From Rhodospirillaceae bacterium UBA3470 (lineage in GTDB: Bacteria; Pseudomonadota; Alphaproteobacteria; Rhodospirillales; Casp-alpha2): 27,757 bases of DNA. Below, piece after piece: positions 7,625 to 16,068 of this stretch; within the stretch, counting starts at the first letter, position 1, and each line of letters starts with the position of its first letter. The stretch covers positions 1 through 27,757 of the forward strand of contig DFRF01000106.1 of NCBI GenBank assembly GCA_002378125.1, in the 5' to 3' direction. Both the position numbers and the translations under genes were made by a program. The notes beneath the pieces were generated by a model. It saw only the letters and a list, made by a program, of their open reading frames with translations, was not told the origin of the DNA and ran no database searches.

Positions 7625-8656
7625 CTACGCGTCCTCCACCGTCCAGGTATGGCCGCGGCGGAGCAGCTCGTTAAGGTCATGGTTCATCGATTGTTTCTTG
7701 GCTCGCGCCTGCAATCCCTGCATGCCCTCTTCGTAACTGGTCATGGGGTCACAATACAGCACCCCGATGGCTACCGGCCGGTCGGCGCCCTGCATCTCGG
7801 CCAACATATGCGCCATGATGCGATCGGTCTCATCGTGGACAACAATGTCGTCCTCGGTAATACCATCCTCTCCGATAGACACCACCTCTAGAGCCAACTT
7901 ACCGTCGGCAACCCGCAACCCAAATTGGTTCTCGGCCCCAAAGATTATGGGCTTGCCGTGTTCTAAATGAATCTGTCGGTTCGCCACGACGTCTTTCTCG
8001 GTGAAGTTGGAGAAAACTCCATCATTGTAGACGATGCAATTCTGATAGATCTCCACGAATGACGCACCCTTATGGGCATGGGCACGGGCGAACACATCCG
8101 GCAGTTTCTTCTGCATGCTGTCGATGCCGCGGGCAATGAAGCGTGCACCAGCACCCAGTGCGAAAGCAACTGGTGAGATCGGTTTATCCACGGATCCAAG
8201 CGGCGTCGAGGGCGAGCGTGTGCCGGCCCTCGAAGTGGGGGAATACTGCCCCTTCGTCAGGCCATAGATCTCATTGTTAAACAGAAGGAATTGCACATCC
8301 ACGTTCCGTCGGATCAGATGTAGTAAGTGGTTTCCACCGATGGACAGTGAATCACCGTCACCAGACACAATCCAGACATCAAGCTCAGGATTTGTAATCT
8401 TGATCCCGGTCGCGATGGAAGGCGCGCGTCCATGGATGGTGTGGAAACCATAGGTGGAGAGGTAATAGGGGAACCGCGCCGCACATCCGATCCCGGAAAC
8501 GAAAACAGTCTTTTCCTTCTTTGCGCCGATATCGGCCAGTGCTTTTTGAACGGCGCGGAGGATAGCGTAGTCGCCGCACCCGGGACACCACCGCACTTCC
8601 TGATCGGAGGCGTAATCTTTCGGTTTCAAGGCTTCGGGTTTTGCTACGACGTTCAT
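7625..8656 (-). CDS. korB: 2-oxoacid:ferredoxin oxidoreductase beta subunit (KorB-like)
   Basis: The protein has 343 residues. The start at 8656 is preferred over upstream in-frame codons because GGGAG sits just before it and it lies 1 bp after the korA stop. It binds thiamine diphosphate and a 4Fe-4S cluster: the cluster cysteines are Cys24 and Cys27 (WCPGCGDY), Cys58 (GIGCAARF) and Cys207 (QNCIVYN), and the ThDP/Mg motif is SGDGDSLSIGGNH (98-110) with LLFNNEIYGLTKGQYSPTS (124-142). With KorA it converts a 2-oxoacid plus CoA to acyl-CoA, CO2 and reduced ferredoxin. The two-subunit form without a built-in ferredoxin domain matches 2-oxoglutarate enzymes such as those of Mycobacterium and Hydrogenobacter. 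Other 2-oxoacids cannot be excluded. Confidence 0.94.
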   Translation of the reverse strand: MNVVAKPEALKPKDYASDQEVRWCPGCGDYAILRAVQKALADIGAKKEKTVFVSGIGCAARFPYYLSTYGFHTIHGRAPSIATGIKITNPELDVWIVSGDGDSLSIGGNHLLHLIRRNVDVQFLLFNNEIYGLTKGQYSPTSRAGTRSPSTPLGSVDKPISPVAFALGAGARFIARGIDSMQKKLPDVFARAHAHKGASFVEIYQNCIVYNDGVFSNFTEKDVVANRQIHLEHGKPIIFGAENQFGLRVADGKLALEVVSIGEDGITEDDIVVHDETDRIMAHMLAEMQGADRPVAIGVLYCDPMTSYEEGMQGLQARAKKQSMNHDLNELLRRGHTWTVEDA

Positions 8657-8657
8657 A

Positions 8658-10535
8658 TCATACTCCCAGCTGGGACCGGACGCCCTCTTCCAATTCGGCA
8701 ATGGTGAACGGTTGGCCCGTAACCTTGTTGATACCCTGGGCATCGACAAGGTACTCACTGCGCAAGACGGTCAACATCTGCCCGTTGTTCATTTCCGGCA
8801 CTACAACCTTATCAAACCCGGACAACAGACCACCCAGGTTCTTCGGTAGCGGCCAAATGTTACGGATATGGATATGGCTGACTTCCAAGCCTTCTGCCAA
8901 CAGGTTATCGACGGCGCGGCTAATGGGGCCGTAAGAAGAGCCCCAGCCGACAATCGCCATCTTGCCAATATCTGGGCCGTTATCGACTTTCTGTGGCGGC
9001 GTATCATCGGCGATACCCTTTATCTTCGCGAATCGCACGTTCGTCATTTTCTGGTGATTGGCCGGGTCATAAGAGATGTGACCGGAGTTATAGTCCTTCT
9101 CGATCCCGCCAATACGATGTTCAAGACCAGCCACACCGGGCACCGCCCAGGACCGAGCCAAGGTCTTCGGATCACGCTTGAAAGGATGGAAACCCTCAGT
9201 CTCGGCTTCGAACTTCACGGGAAACTTCCGCATCTCCGCCACATCCGGAATTAGCCACGGCTCCGCGGCGTTACTAATATAACCGTCGGTCAACACGATC
9301 ACCGGCGTCATAAACTTGGTCGCAATCCGCACGGCCTCAATGCCCACGTCGAAGCAGTCGGCAGGAGACCGCGCGGCCAAGACACAGACTGGACTGTCCG
9401 CGTTCCGACCATACACGGACTGATACAAATCCGATTGTTCTGTCTTTGTCGGCATACCCGTCGACGGTCCAGCGCGTTGTGAATTCAAGACCACCAACGG
9501 CAATTCAGTACTGATAGCCAGTCCCAGCGCCTCGCCTTTCAAGGCGACCCCAGGACCGGAACTTGAGGTGATCCCCATGCCGCCGGCATACGACGCACCG
9601 ATGGCCGCGCAGGCCGCCGCGATCTCATCTTCCGCTTGGAACGTGGTGACGCCTAAAGCCGCCATGGTCGAAAGCGTATGCAGCACACTGGACGCCGGCG
9701 TGATCGGGTACGAGCAAAAAACCATCTGTAATTCCGCCAACTGACAGCCGGCTGTAAGCCCCCAGGCCATAGCTTCGGCGCCCGTAACGGCACGGTATTG
9801 ACCCGGACTGATGGTCGCCTGCGGGATGGCAAAACCTTGAAAACCATCAAGTATCTCAGATGTCTCGGCGACCGCGTGACCGGCATTCAGCGCCGCCACG
9901 TTGGCCGCCGCGAGCTCGGGCCGTTTCGCGAACTTGGTTTCTAGCCAATCTGTCGTCGCCTTGCGCTTGCGGCCAAACATCCAATAGATGAAACCAAGCG
10001 TCCACAGGTTCTTACAGCGTAGGGCCTCTTTGTTGCTAAGGCCGTGTTCTTTGACCGAATCAAGTGTCAGCTGCGAGATGTCGAGGGCAATCACCCGATA
10101 AGCATCCAGAGAGCCGTCCTCCAGCGGATTGCCATCGTAGCCAGCCTTCCGCAGGTTGCGGTCCGAAAAAGAGCCCGTATCGGCCAAGATAATACCGCTT
10201 TGCTTCAAGCCTTTTAGCTCAACCTTGAGGGCGGCCGGGTTCATGGCTACAAGGAGGTCGAAGGAATCCCCAGACGTCTTGATCCCGTGGGAACCAAAAT
10301 TGATCTGGAAGGAGGAAACGCCGAACGTGGTGCCCGCAGGGGCTCGGATTTCAGCGGGAAAATCGGGAAAGGTTGCAAGGTCGTTACCGGCCAGCGCCGT
10401 CGCCAGCGTGAACTGACCTCCGGTGAGCTGCATGCCGTCGCCGGAATCACCGGCAAAGCGGACCACCGCCGATTCGAGCTCCGCGCGGGGCGCGTCGACC
10501 GGCACCTCTTTCTTCACAGTGCTAGTTGTGGACAT
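8658..10535 (-). CDS. korA: 2-oxoacid:ferredoxin oxidoreductase alpha subunit (fused gamma-alpha, KorA-like)
   Basis: The protein has 625 residues from the ATG at 10535; a TTG four codons upstream is possible but less likely. Residues about 24-210 are the gamma domain (VVRFAGDSGDGMQLTGGQF, then FPAEIRAPAGTTFGVSSFQ). From about 245 the alpha domain follows, with the CSYPITPASSVL motif (274-285), EDEIAAACAAIGAS (302-315), and SQRAGPSTGMPTKTEQSDL (352-370) that shapes the CoA/2-oxoacid site. The gamma-alpha fusion in a two-subunit enzyme is typical of KorA. It is the first gene of the operon korA-korB-fprA-rhodanese. No ferredoxin gene lies in the window. A leader of at least 70 bases with a hairpin precedes the start. 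Confidence 0.94.
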   Translation of the reverse strand: MSTTSTVKKEVPVDAPRAELESAVVRFAGDSGDGMQLTGGQFTLATALAGNDLATFPDFPAEIRAPAGTTFGVSSFQINFGSHGIKTSGDSFDLLVAMNPAALKVELKGLKQSGIILADTGSFSDRNLRKAGYDGNPLEDGSLDAYRVIALDISQLTLDSVKEHGLSNKEALRCKNLWTLGFIYWMFGRKRKATTDWLETKFAKRPELAAANVAALNAGHAVAETSEILDGFQGFAIPQATISPGQYRAVTGAEAMAWGLTAGCQLAELQMVFCSYPITPASSVLHTLSTMAALGVTTFQAEDEIAAACAAIGASYAGGMGITSSSGPGVALKGEALGLAISTELPLVVLNSQRAGPSTGMPTKTEQSDLYQSVYGRNADSPVCVLAARSPADCFDVGIEAVRIATKFMTPVIVLTDGYISNAAEPWLIPDVAEMRKFPVKFEAETEGFHPFKRDPKTLARSWAVPGVAGLEHRIGGIEKDYNSGHISYDPANHQKMTNVRFAKIKGIADDTPPQKVDNGPDIGKMAIVGWGSSYGPISRAVDNLLAEGLEVSHIHIRNIWPLPKNLGGLLSGFDKVVVPEMNNGQMLTVLRSEYLVDAQGINKVTGQPFTIAELEEGVRSQLGV

Positions 10536-10568
10536 ATACAGTCGCAATTCATCATTGTTCTGAGGCGC

Positions 10569-10594
10569 GAGGGCTTAACAAATGGTTGGCCCTC
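10569..10594 (-). promoter_or_regulatory. Hairpin in the korA leader
   Basis: On the minus strand GAGGGC and GCCCTC form a 6-bp GC-rich stem around a 14-base loop, and AAC/GTT can pair inside the loop. It begins about 34 bases upstream of the korA ATG and downstream of the suggested promoter, so it would lie in the mRNA leader. There is no U-tract. A regulatory or mRNA-stabilising structure is possible; the stem is short. Confidence 0.35.
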
Positions 10595-10601
10595 AGCGGT
10601 A

Positions 10602-10629
10602 AATATAACGATTTTCTATATATTTGAAA
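10602..10629 (-). promoter_or_regulatory. korA: Possible sigma-70-type promoter of the kor operon
   Basis: Read on the minus strand, TTTCAA (10629-10624) and TATATT (10607-10602) are separated by 16 bases in an AT-rich patch about 70 bases upstream of korA. The -35 element is a poor match, the -10 fairly good. It was found by eye and is only a suggestion. Confidence 0.3.
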
Positions 10630-10694
10630 CTGTCTAGCTTGGGAATTTGAAGCTCTATGCAACGTTTCAATAGGATTGCCTATTTCATGAATAT

Positions 10695-10710
10695 CGCACC
10701 GTGGTGTGCG
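10695..10710. promoter_or_regulatory. Palindrome between korA and pmbA/tldE (operator candidate)
   Basis: CGCAC (10695-10699) and GTGCG (10706-10710) form inverted arms, and CACC/GGTG makes a second nested palindrome inside them. It sits in the 266-bp divergent region, about 160 bases from korA and 92 from pmbA. Both genes could be served by one regulator; no known consensus was recognised. Confidence 0.3.
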
Positions 10711-10801
10711 GTCTACTTGGCACTTACGGCGCAGCGCGCTACATAGCGCTAATACGCCTCTCCTCGCAAGCGTATCTTGAGAATACAATAAGGAACCAAT
10801 C

Positions 10802-12148
10802 ATGAGCCAATCGGATGCCAACCTTCTGGAGCGTTTGAGCGATGTAATCGCCAAGGCGCGAACCGCTGGCGCAGACGCCGCCGATCTGGTCTATGCAGAA
10901 GGCACATCCGTAGCGATGACCTACCGCTTAGGCAAACCGGAGAACCTGGACCGCGCCGAGGGCATCGACCTGGGTCTTCGTGTTCTGATCGGCAAGCGTC
11001 AGGCGATCGCCTCGTCATCGGATTGTTCGGACGCAGCGCTTGATGAATTGGTCGAGCGCGCCGTCGCCATGGCCCGCGTCGTTCCCGAAGATGAATTTTG
11101 CGGCCTAGCCGACAGTGACCTTCTCGCCAACGATTTACCCGACGTTGACGAATGCGATCCGATGGAGCCGGACGCATCGGTTCTAGAAGCCCGGGCCCGC
11201 GACGCAGAAGCGGCTGCGCGCGACGTACCGGGGGTTACCAATTCCGAGGGCGCCGAGGCTGGCTGGAGCCGTTCGCGGACCGCTATAGCAGCCTCGAACG
11301 GCTTCGCGAAGGTCCGTCTCCGATCCTCCCATGCCATCTCCGCTGCCGTTCTGGCCGGCGAGGGAACGGACATGGAGCGGGATTACGATTGGGCCAGCGT
11401 AGTCCACGGCGAAGACCTGCCCGATCCGGCGGAGATTGGACGCAAGGCGGGTGAGAACGCCGTGAAGCGCCTAAACCCTAAAAAAATCTCCTCCGCCCAA
11501 GTGCCGGTAGTCTATGACCCTCGCGTCTCGCAATCAATTCTGGCGCATCTGGCCGGCGCCGTGAACGGGGCTTCAGTCGCCCGCGGTACGTCATTCCTGA
11601 AGGACCGCATGGATACGGCCGTGTTCAGCGACGCGATTACGATCGTTGACGATCCGTTGCGGCCGCGCGGTCTTAGGTCCAAAGCCTTCGACGGCGAAGG
11701 CCTGGCCACCTACCGCAAGAACTTTATTGAGAACGGCAAGTTGATCACTTGGATCATGGATCTGCGCTCAGCCCGCCAGCTAGGTTTAAAAAGTACGGCC
11801 AGCGCCGCGCGCGGCACCTCATCCCCGCCTTCGCCGGCGACCACCAACCTTTACATGGAACCCGGTTCTGTCTCGCCCGCGAAATTAATAGCCGATATCA
11901 AATCGGGCCTCTACGTCACGGGCCTTATGGGACAGGGCACGAACCTGATCACTGGGGACTACAGCCGCGGCGCCGAGGGATTTTGGATAGAAAACGGCGA
12001 GATCGCCTATCCAGTTAGCGAACTGACCATCGCCGGAAATTTGGACGCCATGTTCAAAGCCCTGGTCCCGGCCGACGATCTTATCTTCCAGTTTGGCATC
12101 AATGCACCGACACTCCGCATTGATGGCATGACCGTAGCCGGCAAGTAA
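10802..12148 (+). CDS. pmbA: TldE/PmbA-type metallopeptidase-family protein
   Basis: A 448-residue protein of the TldD/PmbA family with the usual length for PmbA. In E. coli the TldD-TldE heterodimer degrades unfolded or leader peptides (microcin B17 maturation, CcdA turnover); the TldD partner supplies the HExxxH zinc site. No HExxxH is visible here, which supports assignment as the TldE/PmbA side. Family landmarks seen are ARTAGADAADLVYAEG (21-36), RAEGIDLGLRVLIGKRQA near residue 52, VPVVYDPRVSQSIL in the middle, and the C-terminal segment LYVTGLMGQGTNLITGDYSRGAEGFWIENG. AAGGA at 10790-10794 precedes the ATG by 7 bases. It stands directly upstream of the lipid A operon, as pmbA-type genes often do in alphaproteobacteria, although no cysQ-like or DUF4170 gene intervenes here. 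No tldD lies in the window. Confidence 0.9.
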   Translation: MSQSDANLLERLSDVIAKARTAGADAADLVYAEGTSVAMTYRLGKPENLDRAEGIDLGLRVLIGKRQAIASSSDCSDAALDELVERAVAMARVVPEDEFCGLADSDLLANDLPDVDECDPMEPDASVLEARARDAEAAARDVPGVTNSEGAEAGWSRSRTAIAASNGFAKVRLRSSHAISAAVLAGEGTDMERDYDWASVVHGEDLPDPAEIGRKAGENAVKRLNPKKISSAQVPVVYDPRVSQSILAHLAGAVNGASVARGTSFLKDRMDTAVFSDAITIVDDPLRPRGLRSKAFDGEGLATYRKNFIENGKLITWIMDLRSARQLGLKSTASAARGTSSPPSPATTNLYMEPGSVSPAKLIADIKSGLYVTGLMGQGTNLITGDYSRGAEGFWIENGEIAYPVSELTIAGNLDAMFKALVPADDLIFQFGINAPTLRIDGMTVAGK

Positions 12149-12229
12149 ACGTGTCTACGATTGGTCCCCCGGCTTTAGTCGTGGTATCCTTCGTCATCAT
12201 TCGATCGGGCATAAGAGCTTAAGAATTAA

Positions 12230-14038
12230 ATGAATCAGGGTCCTGGCATCGGCAAATCAACCACCCATCTCATGGGCAGGTTGTGGCGCGATGGGATCCG
12301 CGGCTACGTCGGATGGATCTTGCTGGCGGTCATCTTCATGTTGGTTGCTGCCGCCGCGACATCTTACACGGCCTATCTGATGAAGCCCGTTGTGGATGAG
12401 GTCTTCGATCAGAAGAATGAAACCCGCTTGTGGATCGTAGCCTTTACGGTACTGGCTACCTTTCTGGTCAAGTGCATTGCAAACTACACCCAGGCAATGC
12501 TGATGCATTTTGTCGGCTTACGCATTCTCTCGGACATGCAAAACCGTCTCTTTAGCCATCTTTCGCGCATGGACTTGGCATTTTTCCATAACCATGCGAC
12601 CGGCACATTGATTTCCCGGTTCACCACCGATATCCATCAGATGAAGGTCGCCGTGTCCAATGGCCTGACAAGTCTGGGCAAGGACCTCATGTCGCTTGTC
12701 GGTCTGGTCTACGTCATGTTCTTACAAGACCTGGAATTGGCACTTATCACATTCTTCGTGTTTCCCATCGCGGTCTACCCGATCGTCAGGATCGGAAAAC
12801 GCATGCGTAAGGTGACGGCAAACACACAACAGGAAATCGGCCTATTCCTGACGATTCTCAATCAAACCTTTCAAGGCATCCGAATGATCAAGGCATACGG
12901 AATGGAGCGCTATGAGGCGGACCGCATTGCCGACAACGTGGAAACCATTCGGATCCTCAACATGAAGGCCGCGCGCATCCAGACCATGGCACGACCGATT
13001 ATGGAGTTCCTGGGCGGTGTCGCCGTCTTTGTCGTTATCATTTACGGCGGCCTGCGCGTGATTGAAGGCGCTACGACAACGGGAACATTCTTCTCGTTCA
13101 TCACTGCGTTGCTGATGGCTTACGATCCGATGAAGCGGCTTGCCGGATTGAATGCCAGCATTCAGACCGGATTGGCCGGTGCTGATCGCTTGTATTGGCT
13201 GCTCGATCAAGAACCAACGATTCGCGATAAACCTCACGCGCGCGACATTGAGCGTATTCGTGGTGAGATCACATTCGAGAAGGTTTCCTTTTCCTATACC
13301 TCGAACAAATCGGCCCTGACCAACATTTCTCTCAATGTCCCGGCCGGCAAGAAAGTCGCATTGGTTGGTCCGTCAGGAGCCGGCAAATCGACAATCCTCA
13401 ATCTAATTCCGCGCTTCTACGATGTCGATACCGGCGTCATTCGTATCGACGGCCAAGATGTTCGTGACGTCACAACGACATCCTTGTTTCAAAACATAGC
13501 TCTGGTAAGTCAGGAAATCACCCTGTTCGACGACACCGTCGCCGCGAACATTGGTTACGGGCGCGCCAACGCAACGCGGGAACAGATCGAAACCGCCGCG
13601 CAGCATGCGGCCGCGCACGACTTCATCATGGAACTCCCAGGCGGCTATGACACCGTCGTCGGTGAGCAAGGCGTCAAATTGTCCGGCGGTCAACGCCAAC
13701 GCTTGGCGATCGCACGGGCCATGATCAAAGATGCCCCCATTTTGTTGCTGGATGAGGCCACGTCGGCCTTGGACACGGAATCAGAACGCAATGTCCAGAC
13801 GGCGCTCGATACCTTGATGGAGGGCAGAACGTCCCTGATAATTGCTCACCGCCTATCCACTGTGACCCACGCGGACATCATTTTCGTCGTCGACAACGGC
13901 CGTATTGTGGAGCAGGGCAACCATGCGAATTTGATGGCACTGGGCGGATCCTACAAAACCCTTTATGACATGCAATTTGACGACGAGTTGGGCCCGGTGA
14001 CAAGGAGTGAACCGGTGCCGGTTGCAGCCAAAATTTAG
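12230..14038 (+). CDS. msbA: MsbA-type ABC transporter (lipid A/lipid exporter, permease-ATPase fusion)
   Basis: The protein has 602 residues: an N-terminal six-helix exporter domain (about residues 20-325) fused to an ABC ATPase (about 347-585). Membrane segments are visible at about 28-50, 68-90, 150-190 and 258-295. Walker A GPSGAGKST is at 380-388, Q-loop Gln428, signature LSGGQ at 484-488, Walker B ILLLDE with Glu509, and switch His540. Length and organisation match MsbA, which flips lipid A-core across the inner membrane. The genes immediately downstream (DUF374 acyltransferase, waaA, lpxK, lpxL-like) support that role rather than drug export, although similar transporters can export drugs. 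The ATG is preceded by only a weak purine-rich sequence. The gap to the next gene is 24 bp. Confidence 0.9.
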   Translation: MNQGPGIGKSTTHLMGRLWRDGIRGYVGWILLAVIFMLVAAAATSYTAYLMKPVVDEVFDQKNETRLWIVAFTVLATFLVKCIANYTQAMLMHFVGLRILSDMQNRLFSHLSRMDLAFFHNHATGTLISRFTTDIHQMKVAVSNGLTSLGKDLMSLVGLVYVMFLQDLELALITFFVFPIAVYPIVRIGKRMRKVTANTQQEIGLFLTILNQTFQGIRMIKAYGMERYEADRIADNVETIRILNMKAARIQTMARPIMEFLGGVAVFVVIIYGGLRVIEGATTTGTFFSFITALLMAYDPMKRLAGLNASIQTGLAGADRLYWLLDQEPTIRDKPHARDIERIRGEITFEKVSFSYTSNKSALTNISLNVPAGKKVALVGPSGAGKSTILNLIPRFYDVDTGVIRIDGQDVRDVTTTSLFQNIALVSQEITLFDDTVAANIGYGRANATREQIETAAQHAAAHDFIMELPGGYDTVVGEQGVKLSGGQRQRLAIARAMIKDAPILLLDEATSALDTESERNVQTALDTLMEGRTSLIIAHRLSTVTHADIIFVVDNGRIVEQGNHANLMALGGSYKTLYDMQFDDELGPVTRSEPVPVAAKI

Positions 14039-14062
14039 GTCGTTCAGAACGAGCGCATCGCC

Positions 14063-14779
14063 ATGCCGTTTAAAGCCATATTGAAATCCGATACGGTTCA
14101 AAAAGTCGCGTGCTACCTTGGTGCGCAATATATCCGGTTGGTTCACGCCACCGGAAGTTGGCAGGTCGTCGGCGACGAAACTATTCGGAAACTGCGTCGC
14201 GAAGGCAAACCCTTCATTGTCAGTATGTGGCACGGGCGAATTCTCATGATGCCCTACACGTGGCTTCGCGGCGAGCAGATACACATGCTGATCTCGCAAC
14301 ACCGGGACGGGCAGTTGATTGCCAAGGTCATCAGCTATTTCGGGATCGACACAGTTACTGGCTCGACCTCGAAGGGTGGCGCATCGGCGCTTCGTGGTAT
14401 GCTCAAGACGCTAAAGAGGGGAGAGTGTGTCGGGATCACCCCAGACGGTCCACGGGGTCCCCGCATGCGGGCCAGCGACGGTATCATATCCGTGGCGCGT
14501 ATGGCGGGTGTACCCATCTTTCCCGCCACCTATTCCGTGGCACGCGGACGCGTCCTTGGGTCATGGGACCGTTTTCTAGTCGCCGCACCGTTCAGTCGTG
14601 GCGTCTTCGTCTGGGGCGAGCCTTTGCATGTGGACCGCAACGCCAATGCCGACGCCATGGAAGCGGCACGGATCGAACTAGAGGAACGCATGAACGCGAT
14701 CACGCGCGACGCCGACGAACGGGTTGGGCGGCCACCGGTAACCGCCGCACCCGTGGTCACGGAGGTTTCATCCGCATGA
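14063..14779 (+). CDS. DUF374 lysophospholipid acyltransferase-family protein
   Basis: A 238-residue protein of the DUF374 (LPLAT-like) family. Motifs seen are MWHGRILMMPY (55-65), LISQHRDGQLIAKVISYFGI (76-95), TSKGGASALRGML (102-114), and TPDGPRGPRMRASDG (126-140). Unlike PlsC-type enzymes it has the WHGR version of the block I histidine. The family is regularly found next to waaA and lpxK in alphaproteobacteria and is presumed to acylate a lipid A or related glycolipid; the exact acyl acceptor is not established here. The C-terminal tail (about 215-238) is variable and Ala/Val/Pro rich. Its stop overlaps the waaA ATG as ATGA (14776-14779), so translation is probably coupled. Confidence 0.88.
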   Translation: MPFKAILKSDTVQKVACYLGAQYIRLVHATGSWQVVGDETIRKLRREGKPFIVSMWHGRILMMPYTWLRGEQIHMLISQHRDGQLIAKVISYFGIDTVTGSTSKGGASALRGMLKTLKRGECVGITPDGPRGPRMRASDGIISVARMAGVPIFPATYSVARGRVLGSWDRFLVAAPFSRGVFVWGEPLHVDRNANADAMEAARIELEERMNAITRDADERVGRPPVTAAPVVTEVSSA

Positions 14780-16068
14780 CCATCTTGCTCCCCCTTTATC
14801 GTATCATGTCGACGGTGGGTGCTCCGGCGATCAGCTGGTACCTGAAACGGCGTCTGGCGCGCGGCCAGGAAGATCGTCTGCGCTTCAATGAACGCAAGGG
14901 GATCGGCCACATCCCCCGTCCGGCTGGCCCCTTGATATGGATTCATGGGGCCAGTGTCGGCGAATCCCTGACTATCCTACCCTTGATCAATCGACTTCTG
15001 GAGATCTGCCCAGGCCTGCACGTCCTGGTGACCACTGGAACCGTGACCTCAGCCGCCCTCCTGGACGAGCGTCTGCCCCAGCGTGCCATCCATCAATACG
15101 TGCCAATCGATCGCCAGGCCTACGTGCGGCGTTTCCTTGACCATTGGCGCCCGGAACTGGCGCTTTGGATAGAATCGGAGTTTTGGCCCAACCTGGTAAC
15201 CATCACGAGCAACCGCGGCATTCCCCTGATCTTGCTAAACGGCCGTGTGTCGCCAGAATCCTTTGCTGGGTGGCGGAAGGCTCGAGGTCTCATGACACGT
15301 ATGCTGCGATGCTTCACGCTCTGTCTGGCACAAACGGACACGGATGCCGACCGCCTTCGCGCACTGGGCGCGTCGCAGGTCGAGGTTCTTGGCAACTTAA
15401 AATATGCAACCCCCGCGCTTCCCGCCGACATGGGGAATCTGGACTTCCTTCGGGATCACATCGGAACCCGGCCCTGCTGGCTCGCGGCGAGCACCCATCC
15501 CGGTGAGGAAGCTCTTGTCGGAGGTGTACATCAGGCGCTTAAAACCATGTATCCGGACCTGATCACGATCATCGTTCCCCGTCATCCGGACCGGGGTAAA
15601 GCTATTGCCGAAGCGCTCTCCGCCCTCGGCTTAACCGTCATGCGCCGCAGCAAAGGCGACGCTATTGTTTCCAAAACCGACATCTACCTTGCCGATACAC
15701 TCGGCGAACTGGGGCTCTTCTTTCGCCTTTCGCCGATCAGTTTCATGGGCAAATCCCTCGTTGACCTGGGCGGTCAAAACCCCTTGGAACCGGCCCGATT
15801 AGGTAGCGCCGTACTGTTCGGACCACACATGTGGAACTTTGCCGACATCTCCCGGCGCCTCCTTGATGCCGATGCCGCAGTAGAAGTCGGAGACGCCAAT
15901 GCCTTGACCGCAGCGGTCGACCGATTCCTGGCGGATCCCGACCTATGCGAATCCCGGGGCCAGAAAGGTAACATCATCGCTGACTCTGAGAACGATGTCC
16001 TCGACAGGGTCACGGATGCCTTGGCGCCTTACATCTCCGACGCCGTCGCGGACCGGAAGTCACCATGA
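14776..16068 (+). CDS. waaA: 3-deoxy-D-manno-octulosonic acid (Kdo) transferase
   Basis: The protein has 430 residues from the ATG at 14776, which overlaps the previous stop; the frame is open much further upstream but that part is out of register with the family. WaaA adds Kdo from CMP-Kdo to lipid IVA at the inner membrane. Seen are an N-terminal membrane anchor (about 1-22), LIWIHGASVGESL (53-65) with the conserved catalytic-region Glu63, a WIESEFWPNL segment, LLNGRVSPESF, the ASTHPGEE loop at the start of the second Rossmann domain, IVPRHPDRG, and GGQNPLEPARLG near the C-terminus that contacts the nucleotide. It is a GT-B glycosyltransferase of normal length. Whether it adds one or two Kdo residues cannot be told. 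Its stop overlaps lpxK. Confidence 0.95.
   Translation: MTILLPLYRIMSTVGAPAISWYLKRRLARGQEDRLRFNERKGIGHIPRPAGPLIWIHGASVGESLTILPLINRLLEICPGLHVLVTTGTVTSAALLDERLPQRAIHQYVPIDRQAYVRRFLDHWRPELALWIESEFWPNLVTITSNRGIPLILLNGRVSPESFAGWRKARGLMTRMLRCFTLCLAQTDTDADRLRALGASQVEVLGNLKYATPALPADMGNLDFLRDHIGTRPCWLAASTHPGEEALVGGVHQALKTMYPDLITIIVPRHPDRGKAIAEALSALGLTVMRRSKGDAIVSKTDIYLADTLGELGLFFRLSPISFMGKSLVDLGGQNPLEPARLGSAVLFGPHMWNFADISRRLLDADAAVEVGDANALTAAVDRFLADPDLCESRGQKGNIIADSENDVLDRVTDALAPYISDAVADRKSP

Noticed and set aside
7606..7680. 25-codon N-terminal extension of the ferredoxin/NADP reductase
   Set aside because: It overlaps korB, is not part of the FAD fold, and the ATG at 7605 begins exactly at the Rossmann strand.
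8657..8758. 34-codon upstream extension of korB
   Set aside because: It lies inside korA in another frame; GGGAG before the ATG at 8656 and the family N-terminus support the shorter form.
10715..10735. TGGCAC in the korA-pmbA gap as a sigma-54 -24 element
   Set aside because: The expected TTGC-type -12 element is absent at the required spacing (GCGC is found instead).
14110..14775. Upstream extension of the waaA reading frame giving a 652-residue protein
   Set aside because: The extension is the DUF374 gene read in another frame; WaaA family similarity begins at the ATG at 14776.
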